A stretch of DNA of 64,000 nucleotides from Clusia tigrina. Taxonomy: Eukaryota; Arthropoda; Insecta; Diptera; Clusiidae. Below the pieces are notes generated by a model. The model saw nothing but the letters and a program-made list of their open reading frames with translations, was not told where the DNA came from and searched no databases. Made by a program: the position numbers and the translations under genes. The stretch lies in the NCBI GenBank assembly GCA_920105625.2, contig OV050033.1, forward strand, positions 112,677,700 through 112,741,699. The letters run 5' to 3'. This document shows, piece after piece, positions 11,201-25,400 of this stretch; position 1 is the first letter of the stretch, and each line of letters opens with the position of its first letter.

Positions 11201-13836
11201 CAGTAAAAAGTTACAAGCATTTGTATGTTGCAAACTTTGATAGGTGTAGGACGTACCGTATAGAAGTTAAGGCCATTTGAAGTTTTATCAGTGTTTGATT
11301 TGGGACTCAAGGGTAGCATAGCTTTGAGCGATAGCTTAAATTGACAAGAGGCTCGAATACTTTATTGTTACAAAATTTCACGTTTTATGACGCCCCAGTA
11401 AAAAGTTACAAGAATTTGTATGTTGCAAACTTTGATAGGTGTAGGACGTACCGTATAGAAGTTAGGGCCATTTGAAGTTTTATCAGTGTTTGATTTGGGA
11501 CTCAAAGGTAGCATAGCTTTGAGCGATAGCTTAAATTGACAAGAGGCTCGCGTACTTTATTGTTACAAAATTTCAACGTTTTATGACGCTCCAGTAAAAA
11601 GTTACAAACATTTGTATGTTGCAAACTTTGATAGGTGTAGGACGTGCCGTATAGAAGTTAGGGCCATTTGAAGTTTTATCAGTGTTTGATTTGGGACTCA
11701 AGGGTAGCATAGCTTTGAGCGAAAGCTTAAATTGACAAGAGGCTCGAATACTTCATTGTTACAAAATTTCAAGGTTTTATGACGATCCAGTAAAAAGTTA
11801 CAAGCATTTGTATGTTGCAAACTTTGATAGGTGTAGGACGTACCGTATAGAAGTTAGGGCGATTTGAAGTTCTATCAGTTTTTGATTTGGAACTCAAGGG
11901 TAGGATAGCTTTGAGCGATAGCTTAAATTGGCAAGAGGCTCAAATACTTTATTGTTACAAAATTTCAACGTTTTATGACGCTCCAGTAAAGAGTTACAAG
12001 CATTTGTATGTTGCAAACTTTGATAGGTGAAGGACGTACCGTATAAAAGTTAGGGCCATTTGAAGTTTTATCAGTGTTTGATTTGGAACTCAAGATTAGC
12101 ATAGCTTTGAGCGATAGCTTAAATTGACAAGAGGCTCGAGTACTTTATTGTTATAAAATTTCAAGGTTTTATGACGCTCCAGTAAAAAGTTACAAGCATG
12201 TGTATGTTGCAAACTTTGATAGATATAGGATGCACCGTATAGAAGTTAGGGCCATTTGAAGATTTATCAGTGTTTGATTTGGGACTCAAGGGTAGCATAG
12301 CTTTGAGCGATAGCTTAAATTGACAAGAGGCTCGAGTACTTTATTGTTACAAAATTTCAAGGTTTTATGACGCTCCAGTAAAAAGTTACAAGCATGTGTA
12401 TGTTGCAAACTTTGATAGGTATAGGATGCACCGTATAGAAGTTAGGGCCATTTGAAGTTTTATCAGTGTTTGATTTGGAACTCAAGATTAGCATAGCTTT
12501 GAGCGATAGCTTAAATTGACAAGAGGCTCGAGTACTTTATTGTTATAAAATTTCAATGTTTTATGACGCTCCAGTAAAAAGTTACAAGCATGTGTATGTT
12601 GCAAACTTTGATAGGTATAGGATGCACCGTATAGAAGTAAGGGCCATTTGAAGTTTAATCAGTGTTTGATTTGGGACTCAAGGGTAGCATAGCTTTGAGC
12701 GATAGCTTAAATTGACAAGAGGCTCGAATACTTTATTGTTACAAAATTTCACGTTTTATGACGCCCCAGTAAAAAGTTACAAGCATTTGTATGTTGCAAA
12801 CTTTGATAGGTGTAGGACGTACCGTATAGAAGTTAGGGCCATTTGAAGTTTTATCAGTGTTTGATTTGGGACTCAAAGGTAGCATAGCTTTGAGCGATAG
12901 GTTAAATTGACAAGAGGCTCGCGTACTTTATTGTTACAAAATTTCAACGTTTTATGACGCTCCAGTAAAAAGTTACAAACATTTGTATGTTGCAAACTTT
13001 GATAGGTGTAGGACGTGCCGTATAGAAGTTAGGGCCATTTGAAGTTTTATCAGTGTTTGATTTGGGACTCAAGGGTAGCATAGCTTTGAGCGAAAGCTTA
13101 AATTGACAAGAGGCTCGAGTACTTCATTGTTACAAAATTTCAAGGTTTTATGACGATCCAGTAAAAAGTTACAAGCATTTGTATGTTGCAAACTTTGATA
13201 GGTGTAGGACGTACCGTATAGAAGTTAGGGCGATTTGAAGTTCTATCAGTTTTTGATTTGGAACTCAAGGGTAGGATAGCTTTGAGCGATAGCTTAAATT
13301 GGCAAGAGGCTCAAATACTTTATTGTTACTAAATTTCAACGTTTTATGACGCTCCAGTAAAGAGTTACAAGCATTTGTATGTTGCAAACTTTGATAGGTG
13401 AAGGACGTACCGTATAAAAGTTAGGGCCATTTGAAGTTTTATCAGTGTATGATTTGGAACTCAAGATTAGCATAGCTTTGAGCGATAGCTTAAATTGACA
13501 AGAGGCTCGAGTACTTTATTGTTATAAAATTTCAAGGTTTTATGACGCTCCAGTAAAAACTTACAAGCATGTGTATGTTGCAAACTTTGATAGGTATAGG
13601 ATGCACCGTATAGAAGTTAGGGCCATTTGAAGTTTTATCAGTGTTTGATTTGGGACTCAAGGGTAGCATAGCTTTGAGCGATAGCTTAAATTGACAAGAG
13701 GCTCGAGTACTTTATTGTTACAAAATTTCAAGGTTTTATGACGCTCCAGTAAAAAGTTACAAGCATTTGTATGTTGGAAACTTTGATAGGTGTAGGACGT
13801 CCTGTATAGAAGTTAAGGCCATTTGAAGTTTTATCA
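8221..13836 (+). repeat. 10-unit higher-order repeat (~1960 bp)
   Basis: Unit types appear in a fixed order and return after ten units. A type with TTGGCAAGAGGCTCAAATAC recurs with its upstream GTGTTTGATTTGGG at 8547 and 10507 (1960 bases). The next type, GAGGTTCGAGTATTTTATTG, recurs near 8802 and 10762. The GCTCGAATAC/CACGTTTTATGACGCCCC type recurs at 9392 and 11351. Other members in order carry GCTCGCGTAC with GTGCC, then GATCCAG with GGGCGATTTGAAGTTCTATC, then TTGAAAGGAGG with TGTGTATGTC, then GCATACTTTG with GTGTAGAAG, then GTCCTGTATAG. From 10507 to 13837 the spacing is 3330 (17 units), so the second cycle contains extra units at ~11.9-13.7 kb. No gene. Confidence 0.88.
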
Positions 13837-14484
13837 GTGTTTGATTTGGGACTCAAGGGTAGCATAGCTTTGAGCGATATCTTAAATTGGCAAGAGGCTC
13901 AAATACTTTATTGTTACAAAATTTCAACGTTTTATGACGCTCCAGTAAAAAGTTACAAGCATTTCTATGTTGCAAACTTTGATAGGTGTAGGACGTACCG
14001 TATAGAAATTAGGGCCATTTGAAGTTTTATCAGTGTTTGATTTGGGACGCAAGGGTAGCATAGCTTTGAGCGATAGCTTAAATTGACAAGAGGTTCGAGT
14101 ATTTTATTGTTACAAAATTTCAACGTTTTATGACGCTCCAGTAAAGAGTTACAAGCATTTGTATGTTGCAAACTTTGATAGGTGAAGGACGTACCGTATA
14201 AAAGTTGGGGCCATTTGAAGTTTTATCAGTGTTTGATTTGGAACTCAAGGGTAGCATAGCTTTGAGCGAAAGCTTAAATTGACAATAGGCTCGAGTACTT
14301 CATTGTTACAAAATTTCAAGGTTTTATGACGCTCCAGTAAAAAGTTACAAGCATGTGTATGTTGCAAACTATGATAGGTATAGGATGCACCGTATAGAAG
14401 TTAGGGCCATTTGAAGTTTTATCAGTGTTTGATTTGGGACTCAAGGGTAGCATAGCTTTGAGCGATAGCTTAAATTGACAAGAG

Positions 14485-14680
14485 GCTCGAGTACTTAATT
14501 GTTACAAAATTTCAAGGTTTTATGACGCCCCAGTAAAAAGTTACAAGCATTTGTATGTTGCAAACTTTGATAGGTGTAGGACGTACCGTATAGAAGTTAG
14601 GGCCATTTGAAGTTTTATCAGTGTTTGATTTGGGACTCAAAGGTAGCATAGCTTTGAGCGATAGCTTAAATTGACAAGAG
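14485..14680 (+). repeat. Chimeric unit that accounts for the 9-unit cycle
   Basis: This unit begins as the CTCGAG/TTTCAAGG type (14485-14517) and continues as the type with GCCCC (14527-14531). The two types are separate neighbouring units elsewhere, for example at 11155 and 11351. The switch therefore lies between about 14517 and 14528 and removes one unit, matching the 1763-base (9-unit) spacing between 13837 and 15600. In-register unequal crossing-over or conversion is the simple explanation (inference). Confidence 0.75.
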
Positions 14681-16051
14681 GCTCGCGTACTTTATTGTTA
14701 CAAAATTTCAACGTTTTATGACGCTCCAGTAAAAAGTTACAAGCATTTGTATGTTGCAAACTTTGATAGGTGTAGGACGTGCCGTATAGAAGTTAGGGCC
14801 ATTTGAAGTTTTATCAGTGTTTGATTTGGGACTCAAGGGTAGCATAGCTTTGAGCGAAAGCTTAAATTGACAATAGGCTCGAGTACTTCATTGTTACAAA
14901 ATTTCAAGGTTTTATGACGATCCAGTAAAAAGTTACAAGCATTTGTATGTTGCAAACTTTGATAGGTGTAGGACGTACCGTATAGAAGTTAGGGCGATTT
15001 GAAGTTCTATCTGTTTTTGATTTGGAACTCAAGGGTAGGATAGCTTTGAGCGATAGCTTAAATTGAAAGGAGGCTCGAGTACTTTATTGTTACAAAATTT
15101 CAAGGTTTTATGACGCTCCAATAAAAAGTTACAAGCATTTGTATGTTGCAAACTTTGATATGTGTATGTCATACCGTATAGAAGTTAGGGCCATTTGAAG
15201 TTTTAGCAGGGTTTGATTTGGGACTCAATGGTAGCATAGCTTTGAGCGATAGCTTAAATTGACAAGAGGCTGGAGTACTTTATTGTTACAAAATTTCAAG
15301 GTTTTATGACGCTCCAGTAAATAGTTACAAGCATTTCTATGTTGCATACTTTGATAGGTGTAGAACTACCGTGTAGAAGTTAGGGCCACTTGAAGTTTTA
15401 TCAGTGTTTGATTTGGGATTCAAGGGTAGCATAGCTTTGAGCGATAGATTAAATTGACAAGAGGCTCGAGTACTTTATTGTTACAAAATTTCAAGGTTTT
15501 ATGACGCTCCAGTAAAAAGTTACAAGCATTTGTATGTTGCAAACTTTGATAGGTGTAGGACGTCCTGTATAGAAGTTAAGGCCATTTGAAGTTTTATCAG
15601 TGTTTGATTTGGGACTCAAGGGTAGCATAGCTTTGAGCGATAGCTTAAATTGGCAAGAGGCTCAAATACTTTATTGTTACAAAATTTCAACGTTTTATGA
15701 CGCTCCAGTAAAAAGTTACAAGCATTTCTATGTTGCAAACTTTGATAGGTGTAGGACGTACCGTATAGAAATTAGGGCCATTTGAAGTTTTATCAGTGTT
15801 TGATTTGGGACGCAAGGGTAGCATAGCTTTGAGCGATAGCTTAAATTGACAAGAGGTTCGAGTATTTTATTGTTACAAAATTTCAACGTTTTATGACGCT
15901 CCAGTAAAGAGTTACAAGCATTTGTATGTTGCAAACTTTGATAGGTGAAGGACGTACCGTATAAAAGTTGGGGCCATTTGAAGTTTTATCAGTGTTTGAT
16001 TTGGAACTCAAGATTAGCATAGCTTTGAGCGATAGCTTAAATTGACAAGAG

Positions 16052-16247
16052 GCTCGAGTACTTTATTGTTATAAAATTTCAAGGTTTTATGACGCTCCAG
16101 TAAAAAGTTACAAGCATGTGTATGTTGCAAACTTTGATAGGTGTAGGACGTACCGTATAGAAGTTAGGGCGATTTGAAGTTCTATCAGTTTTTGATTTGG
16201 AACTCAAGGGTAGGATAGCTTTGAGCGATAGCTTAAATTGGCAAGAG
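16052..16247 (+). repeat. Chimeric unit at a cycle change
   Basis: The left part carries TTATAAAATTTC and GCATGTGTATG (16115 onward), diagnostic of the type that normally continues with TATAGGATGCACC. Here it continues instead with GTGTAGGACGTACC and GGGCGATTTGAAGTTC (16167 onward), diagnostic of a different type. The switch lies between about 16121 and 16141 and keeps the 196-bp register. The following units then repeat an order already seen at ~11.9 kb, which explains the longer 13-unit spacing. Confidence 0.75.
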
Positions 16248-19200
16248 GCTCAAATACTTTATTGTTACAAAATTTCAACGTTTTATGACGCTCCAGTAAA
16301 GAGTTACAAGCTTTTGTATGTTGCAAACTTTGATAGGTGAAGGACGTACCGTATAAAAGTTAGGGCCATTTGAAGTTTTATCAGTGTTTGATTTGGAACT
16401 CAAGATTAGCATAGCTTTGAGCGATAGCTTAAATTGACAAGAGGCTCGAGTACTTTATTGCTATAAAATTTCAAGGTTTTATGACGCTCCAGTAAAAAGT
16501 TACAAGCATGTGTATGTTGCAAACTTTGATAGGTATAGGATGCACCGTATAGAAGTTAGGGCCATTTGAAGTTTTATCAGTGTTTGATTTGGGACTCAAG
16601 GGTAGCATAGCTTTGAGCGATAGCTTAAATTGACAAGAGGCTCGAGTACTTTATTGTTACAAAATTTCAAGGTTTTATAACGCTCCAGTAAAAAGTTACA
16701 AGCATTTGTATGTTGCAAACTTTGATAGGTGTAGGACGTACCGTATACAAGTTAAGGCCATTTGAAGTTTTATCAGTGTTTGATTTGGGACTCAAGGGTA
16801 GCATAGCTTTGAGCGATAGCTTAAATTGACAAGAGGCTCGAATACTTTATTGTTACAAAATTTCACGTTTTATGACGCCCCAGTAAAAAGTTACAAGCAT
16901 TTGTATGTTGCAAACTTTGATAGGTGTAGGACGTACCGTATAGAAGTTAGGGCCATTTGAAGTTTTATCAGTGTTTGATTTGGGACTCAAAGGTAGCATA
17001 GCTTTGAGCGATAGCTTAAATTGACAAGAGGCTCGCGTACTTTATTGTTACAAAATTTCAACGTTTTATGACGCTCCAGTAAAAAGTTACAAGCATTTGT
17101 ATGTTGCAAACTTTGATAGGTGTAGGACGTGCCATATAGAAGTTAGGGCCATTTGAAGTTTTATCAGTGTTTGATTTGGGACTCAAGGGTAGCATAGCTT
17201 TGAGCGAAAGCTTAAATTGACAATAGGCTCGAGTACTTCATTGTTACAAAATTTCAAGGTTTTATGTCGATCCAGTAAAAAGTTACAAGCATTTGTATGT
17301 TGCAAACTTTTATGGGTGTAGGACGTACCGTATAGAAGTTAGGGCGATTTGAAGTTCTATCTGTTTTTGATTTGGAACTCAAGGGTAGGATAGATTTGAG
17401 CGATAGCTTAAATTGAAAGGAGGCTCGAGTACTTTATTGTTACAAAATTTCAAGGTTTTATGACGCTCCAATAAAAAGTTACAAGCATTTGTATGTTGCA
17501 AACTTTGATATGTGTATGTCATACCGTATAGAAGTTAGGGCCATTTGAAGTTTTAGCAGGGTTTGATTTGGGACTCAATGGTAGCATAGCTTTGAGCGAT
17601 AGCTTAAATTTACAAGAGGCTCGAGTACTTCATTGTTACAAAATTTCAAGGTTTTATGACGCTCCAGTAAATAGTTACAAGCATTTGTATGTTGCATACT
17701 TTGATAGGTGTAGGACGTACCGTGTAGAAGTTAGGGCCACTTGAAGTTTTATCAGTGTTTGATTTGGGATTCAAGGGTAGCATAGCTTTGAGCGATAGAT
17801 TAAATTGACAAGAGGCTCGAGTACTTTATTGTTACAAAATTTCAAGGTTTTATGACGCTCCAGTAAAAAGTTACAAGCATTTGTATGTTGCATACTTTGA
17901 TAGGTGTAGGACGTACCGTGTAGAAGTTAGGGCCACTTGAAGTTTTATCAGTGTTTGATTTGGGATTCAAGGGTAGCATAGCTTTGAGCGATAGATTAAA
18001 TTGACAAGAGGCTCGAGTACTTTATTGTTACAAAATTTCAAGGTTTTATGACGCTCCAGTCAAAAGTTACAAGCATTTGTATGTTGCAAACTTTGATAGG
18101 TGTAGGACGTCCTGTATAGAAGTTAAGGCCATTTGAAGTTTTATCAGTGTTTGATTTGGGACTCAAGGGTAGCATAGCTTTGAGCGATAGCTTAAATTGG
18201 CAAGAGGCTCAAATACTTTATTGTTACAAAATTTCAACGTTTTATGACGCTCCAGTAAAAAGTTACAAGCATTTCTATGTTGCAAACTTTGATAGGTGTA
18301 GGACGAACCGTATAGAAATTAGGGCCTTTTGAAGTTTTATTAGTGTTTGATTTGGGACGCAAGGGTAGCATAGCTTTGAGCGATAGCTTAAATTGACAAG
18401 AGGTTCGAGTATGTTATTGTTACAAAATTTCAACGTTTTATGACGCTCCAGTAAAGAGTTACAAGCATTTGTATGTTGCAAACTTTGATAGGTATAGGAT
18501 GCACCGTATAGAAGTTAGGGCCATTTGAAGTTTTATCAGTGTTTGATTTGGGACTCAAGGGTAGCATAGCTTTGAGCGATAGCTTAAATTGACAAGAGGC
18601 TCGAGTACTTTATTGTTACAAAATTTCAAGGTTTTATGACGCTCCAGTAAAAAGTTACAAGCATTTGTATGTTGCAAACTTTGATAGGTGTAGGACGTAC
18701 CGTATAGAAGTTAAGGCCATTTGAAGTTTTATCAGTGTTTGATTTGGGACTCAAGGGTAGCATAGCTTTGAGCGATAGCTTAAATTGACAAGAGGCTCGA
18801 ATACTTTATTGTTACAAAATTTCACGTTTTATGACGCCCCAGTAAAAAGTTACAAGCATTTGTATGTTGCAAACTTTGATAGGTGTAGGACGTACCGTAT
18901 AGAAGTTAGGGCCATTTGAAGTTTTATCAGTGTTTGATTTGGGACTCAAGGGTAGCATAGCTTGGAGCGATAGCTTAAATTGACAAGAGGCTCGAGTACT
19001 TTATTGTTACAAAATTTCAAGGTTTTATAACGCTCCAGTAAAAAGTTACAAGCATTTGTATGTTGCAAACTTTGATAGGTGTAGGACGTACCGTATAGAA
19101 GTTAAGGCCATTTGAAGTTTTATCAGTGTTTGATTTGGGACTCAAGGGTAGCATAGCTTTGAGCGATAGCTTAAATTGACAAGAGGCTCGAATACTTTAT

Positions 19201-22200
19201 TGTTACAAAATTTCACGTTTTATGACGCCCCAGTAAAAAGTTACAAGCATTTGTATGTTGCAAACTTTGATAGGTGTAGGACGTACCGTATAGAAGTTAG
19301 GGCCATTTGAAGTTTTATCAGTGTTTGATTTGGGACTCAAAGGTAGCATAGCTTTGAGCGATAGCTTAAATTGACAAGAGGCTCGCGTACTTTATTGTTA
19401 CAAAATTTCAACGTTTTATGACGCTCCAGTAAAAAGTTACAAGCATTTGTATGTTGCAAACTTTGATAGGTGTAGGACGTGCCGTATAGAAGTTAGGGCC
19501 ATTTGAAGTTTTATCAGTGTTTGATTTGGGACTCAAGGGTAGCATAGCTTTGAGCGAAAGCTTAAATTGACAATAGGCTCGAGTACTTCATTGTTACAAA
19601 ATTTCAAGGTTTTATGACGATCCAGTAAAAAGTTACAAGCATTTGTATGTTGCAAACTTTTATGGGTGTAGGACGTACCGTATAGAAGTTAGGGCGATTT
19701 GAAGTTCTATCTGTTTTTGATTTGGAACTCAAGGGTAGGATAGCTTTGAGCGATAGCTTAAATTGAAAGGAGGCTCGAGTACTTTATTGTTACAAAATTT
19801 CAAGGTTTTATGACGCTCCAATAAAAAGTTACAAGCATTTGTATGTTGCAAACTTTGATATGTGTATGTCATACCGTATAGAAGTTAGGGCCATTTGAAG
19901 TTTTAGCAGGGTTTGATTTGGGACTCAATGGTAGCATAGCTTTGAGCGATAGCTTAAATTTACAAGAGGCTCGAGTACTTCATTGTTACAAAATTTCAAG
20001 GTTTTATGACGCTCCAGTAAATAGTTACAAGCATTTGTATGTTGCATACTTTGATAGGTGTAGGACGTACCGTGTAGAAGTTAGGGCCACTTGAAGTTTT
20101 ATCAGTGTTTGATTTGGGATTCAAGGGTAGCATAGCTTTGAGCGATAGATTAAATTGACAAGAGGCTCGAGTACTTTATTGTTACAAAATTTCAAGGTTT
20201 TATGACGCTCCAGTCAAAAGTTACAAGCATTTGTATGTTGCAAACTTTGATAGGTGTAGGACGTCCTGTATAGAAGTTAAGGCCATTTGAAGTTTTATCA
20301 GTGTTTGATATGGGACTCAAGGGTAGCATAGCTTTGAGCGATAGCTTAAATTGGCAAGAGGCTCAAATACTTTATTGTTACAAAATTTCAACGTTTTATG
20401 ACGCTCCAGTAAAAAGTTACAAGCATTTCTATGTTGCAAACTTTGATAGGTGTAGGACGAACCGTATAGAAATTAGGGCCATTTGAAGTTTTATTAGTGT
20501 TTGATTTGGGACGCAAGGGTAGCATAGCTTTGAGCGATAGCTTAAATTGACAAGAGGTTCGAGTATGTTATTGTTACAAAATTTCAACGTTTTATGACGC
20601 TCCAGTAAAGAGTTACAAGCATTTGTATGTTGCAAACTTTGATAGGTATAGGATGCACCGTATAGAAGTTAGGGCCATTTGAAGTTTTATCAGTGTTTGA
20701 TTTGGGACTCAAGGGTAGCATAGCTTTGAGCGATAGCTTAAATTGACAAGAGGCTCGAGTACTTTATTGTTACAAAATTTCAAGGTTTTATGACGCTCCA
20801 GTAAAAAGTTACAAGCATTTGTATGTTGCAAACTTTGATAGGTGTAGGACGTACCGTATAGAAGTTAAGGCCATTTGAAGTTTTATCAGTGTTTGATTTG
20901 GGACTCAAGGGTAGCATAGCTTTGAGCGATAGCTTAAATTGACAAGAGGCTCGAATACTTTATTGTTACAAAATTTCACGTTTTATGACGCCCCAGTAAA
21001 AAGTTACAAGCATTTGTATGTTGCAAACTTTGATAGGTGTAGGACGTACCGTATAGAAGTTAGGGCCATTTGAAGTTTTATCAGTGTTTGATTTGGGACT
21101 CAAAGGTAGCATAGCTTTGAGCGATAGCTTAAATTGACAAGAGGCTCGCGTACTTTATTGTTACACAATTTCAACGTTTTATGACGCTCCAGTAAAAAGT
21201 TACAAACATTTGTATGTTGCAAACTTTGATAGGTGTAGGACGTGCCGTATAGAAGTTAGGGCCATTTGAAGTTTTATCAGTGTTTGATTTGGGACTCAAG
21301 GGTAGCATAGCTTTGAGCGAAAGCTTAAATTGACAAGAGGCTCGAGTACTTCATTGTTACAAAATTTCAAGGTTTTATGACGATCCAGTAAAAAGTTACA
21401 AGCATTTGTATGTTGCAAACTTTGATAGGTGTAGGACGTACCGTATAGAAGTTAGGGCGATTTGAAGTTCTATCAGTTTTTGATTTGGAACTCAAGGGTA
21501 GGATAGCTTTGAGCGATAGCTTAAATTGGCAAGAGGCTCAAAAACTTTATTGTTACAAAATTTCAACGTTTTATGACGCTCCAGTAAAAAGTTACAAGCA
21601 TTTGTATGTTGCAAACTTTGATATGTGTATGTCGTACCGTATAGAAGTTAGGGCCATTTGAAGTTTTAGCAGGGTTTGATTTGGGACTCAATGGTAGCAT
21701 AGCTTTGAGCGATAGCTTAAATTGACAAGAGGCTCGAGTACTTTATTGTTACAAAATTTCAACGTTTTATGACGCTCCAGTAAAAAGTTACAACCATTTC
21801 TATGTTGCAAACTTTGATAGGTGTAGGACGTACCATATAGAAGTTAGGGCCATTTGAAGTTTTATTAGTGTTTGATTTGGGACGCAAGGGTAGCATAGCT
21901 TTGAGCGATAGCTTAAATTGACAAGAGGTTCGAGTATTTTATTGTTACAAAATTTCAACGTTTTATGACGCTCCAGTAAAGAGTTACAAGCATTTGTATG
22001 TTGCAAACTTTGATAGGTGAAGGACGTACCGTATAAAAGTTGGGGCCATTTGAAGTTTTATCAGTGTTTGATTTGGAACTCAAGATTAGCATAGCTTTGA
22101 GCGATAGCTTAAATTGACAAGAGGCTCGAGTACTTTATTGTTATAAAATTTCAAGGTTTTATGACGCTCCAGTAAAAAGTTACAAGCATTTGTATGTTGC

Positions 22201-22499
22201 AAACTTTGATAGGTGTAGGACGTACCGTATAGAAGTTAAGGCCATTTGAAGTTTTATCAGTGTTTGATTTGGGACTCAAGGGTAGCATAGCTTTGAGCGA
22301 TAGCTTAAATTGACAAGAGGCTCGAATACTTTATTGTTACAAAATTTCAAGGTTTTATGACGCTCCAGTAAAAAGTTACAAGCATTTGTATGTTGCAAAC
22401 TTTGATAGGTGTAGGACGTACCGTATAGAAGTTAGGGCCATTTGAAGTTTTATCAGTGTTTGATTTGGGACTCAAAGGTAGCATAGCTTTGAGCGATAG

Positions 22500-25400
22500 C
22501 TTAAATTGACAAGAGGCTCGCGTACTTTATTGTTACAAAATTTCAACGTTTTATGACGCTCCAGTGAAAAGTTACAAGCATTTGTATGTTGCAAACTTTG
22601 ATAGGTGTAGGACGTGCCGTATAGAAGTTAGGGCCATTTGAAGTTTTATCAGTGTTTGATTTGGGACTCAAGGGTAGCATAGCTTTGAGCGAAAGCTTAA
22701 ATTGACAAGAGGCTCGAGTACTTCATTGTTACAAAATTTCAAGGTTTTATGACGATCCAGTAAAAAGTTACAAGCATGTGTATGTTGTAAACTTTGATAG
22801 GTGTAGGACGTACCGTATAGAAGTTAGGGCGATTTGAAGTTCTATCAGTTTTTGATTTGGAACTCAAGGGTAGGATAGCTTTGAGCGATAGCTTAAATTG
22901 AAAGGAGGCTCGAGTACTTTATTGTTACAAAATTTCAAGGTTTTATGACGCTCCAATAAAAAGTTACAAGCATTTGTATGTTGCAAACTTTGATATGTGT
23001 ATGTCGTACCGTATAGAAGTTAGGGCCATTTGAAGTTTTAGCAGGGTTTGATTTGGGACTCAATGGTAGCATAGCTTTGAGCGATAGCTTAAATTGACAA
23101 GAGGCTCGAGTACTTTATTGTTACAAAATTTCAACGTTTTATGACGCTCCAGTAAAAAGTTACAAGCATTTGTATGTTGCAAACTGTGATAGGTGTAGGA
23201 CTTACCGTATAGAAGTTGGGGCCATTTGAAGTTTTTTTAGTGTTTGATTTGGGACTCAAGGGTAGCATTGCTTTGAGCGATAGCTTAAATTGACAAGAGG
23301 CTCGAGTACTTTATTGTTACAAAATTTCAACGTTTTATGACGCTCCAATAAAAAGTTACAAGCATTTGTATGTTGCAAACTTTGATAGGTGTAGGACGTA
23401 CCGTATAAAAGTTAGGGCCATTTAAAGTTTTATCAGTGTTTGATTTGGAACTCAAGGTTAGCATAGCTTTGAGCGATAGCTTAAATTGACAAGAGGCTCG
23501 AGTTCTTTATTGTTATAAAATTTCAAGGTTTTATGACGCTCCAGTAAAAAGTTACAAGCATTTGTATGTTGCAAACTTTGACAGGTGTAGGACGTACCGT
23601 ATAGAAGTTAGGGCCATTTGAAGTTTTATCAGTGTTTGATTTGGGACTCAAGGGTATCATAGCTTTGAGCGATAGCTTAAATTGACAGGAGGCTCGAGTA
23701 CTTTATTGTTACAAAATTTCAAGGTTTTATGACTGTCCACTAAAAAGTTACAAGCATTTGTATGTTGCAAACTTTGATAGGTGTAGGACGTACCGCATAG
23801 AAGTTAGGGCCATTTGAAGTTTTATCAGTGTATGATTTGGGGCTCAAGGGTAGCATAGCTTTGAGCGATAGCTTAAATTGACAAGAGGCTCGAGTACTTC
23901 ACTGTTACAAAATTTCAAGGTTTTATGACGCTCCAGTAAAAAGTTTCAAGCATTTGTATGTTGTAAACTTTGATAGGTGTAGGACGTACCGTATAGAATT
24001 TAAGGCCATTTGAAGTTTTATCAGTGTTTGAATTGGGACTCAAGGGTAGCATAGCTTTGAGCGATAGCTTAAATTGACAAGAGGCTAGAATACTTTATTG
24101 TTACAAAATTTCACGTTTTATGACGCCCCAGTAAAAAGTTACAAGCATTTGTATGTTGCTAACTTTGATAGGTGTAGGACGTACCGTATAGAAGTTAGGG
24201 CCATTTGAAGTTTTATCAGTGTTTGATTTGGGACTCAAGGGTAGCATAGCTTTGAACGATAGCTTAAATTGACAAGAGGCTAGACTACTTTATTGTTACA
24301 CAATTTCAACGTTTTATGACGCTCCAGTAAAAATTTACAAGCATTTGTATGTTGCAAACTTTGATAGGTGTAGGACGTGCCGTCTAGAAGTTAGGGCCAT
24401 TTGAAGTTTTATCAGTGTTTGATTTGGGACTCAAGGGTAGCATAGCTTTGAGCGATAGCTTTAATTGACAAGAGGCTCGAGTACTTTATTGTTACAAAAT
24501 TTCAAGGTTTTATGACGATCCAGTAAAAAGTTACAAGCATTTGTATGTTGCAAACTTTGATAGGAGTAGGACGTACCGTATAGAAGTTAGGGCATTTGAA
24601 GTTTTATCAGTGTTTGGTTTGGGACTCAAGGGTAGCATAGCTTTGAGCGACAGCTTAAATTTTCAAGAGGCTCGAGTACTTCATTGTTACAAAATTTCAA
24701 GGTTTTATGACGCTCCAATAAAAAGTTACAAGCATTTGAATGTTGCAAACTTTGATAGGTGTAGGACGTACCATATAGAAGTTAGGGCGATTTGAAGTTC
24801 TATCAGTTTTTGATTTGGGACTCAAGGGTGGCATAGCTTTGAGCGATAGCTTAAATTGAAAAGAGGCTCGAGTACTTTATTGTTACAAAATTTCAAGGTT
24901 TTATGACGCTCCAGTAAAAAGTTACAAGCATTTGTATGTTGCAAACTTTTATATGTGTAGGACGTACCGTATAGAAGTTAGGGCCATTTGAAGTTTTATC
25001 AGGGTTTGATTTGGGACTCAAGGGTAGCATAGCTTCGAGCGATAACTTAAATTGACAAGAGGCTCGAGTACTTTATTGTTACAAAATTTCGAGGTTTTAT
25101 GACGCTCCAGTAAAAAGTTACAAGCATTTGTATGTTGCAAACTTTGATAGGTGTAGGACGTACCGTATAGAAGTTAGGGCCATTTGAAGTTTTATCAGTG
25201 TATGATTTGGGGCTCAAGGGTAGTATAGCTTTGAGCGATAGCTTAAATTGACAAGAGGCTCGAGTACTTCACTGTTACAAAATTTCAAGGTTTTATGACG
25301 CTCCAGTAAAAAGTTACAAGCATTTGTATGTTGCAAACTTTGATAGGTGTAGGACGTACCGTATAGAAGTTAGGGCGGTTTGAAGTTCTATCAGGGTTTG

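Larger units (their letters stand above)
13837..22300 (+). repeat. Higher-order repeat cycles of 9, 13 and 11 units
   Basis: The TTGGCAAGAGG unit type recurs at 13837, 15600, 18147 and 20301. The spacings 1763, 2547 and 2154 fit 9, 13 and 11 units. Bases ~16620-18700 and ~18960-20900 are near copies: the rare TTTTATAACGCTCC is at about 16673 and 19023 (offset 2350), and the offset falls to 2154 after one extra GCATACTTTG unit near 17.8 kb in the first copy. The chance frames at each cycle share almost the same predicted peptide because the DNA is duplicated, not because it is coding. Confidence 0.85.

Noticed and set aside
24541..24795. 84-codon frame in the 3330-bp block and its copy at 27871-28125
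   Set aside because: A 1-base deletion makes one unit 195 bp (divisible by 3), letting the same chance frame run on through two units. No start context, domain or independent conservation.
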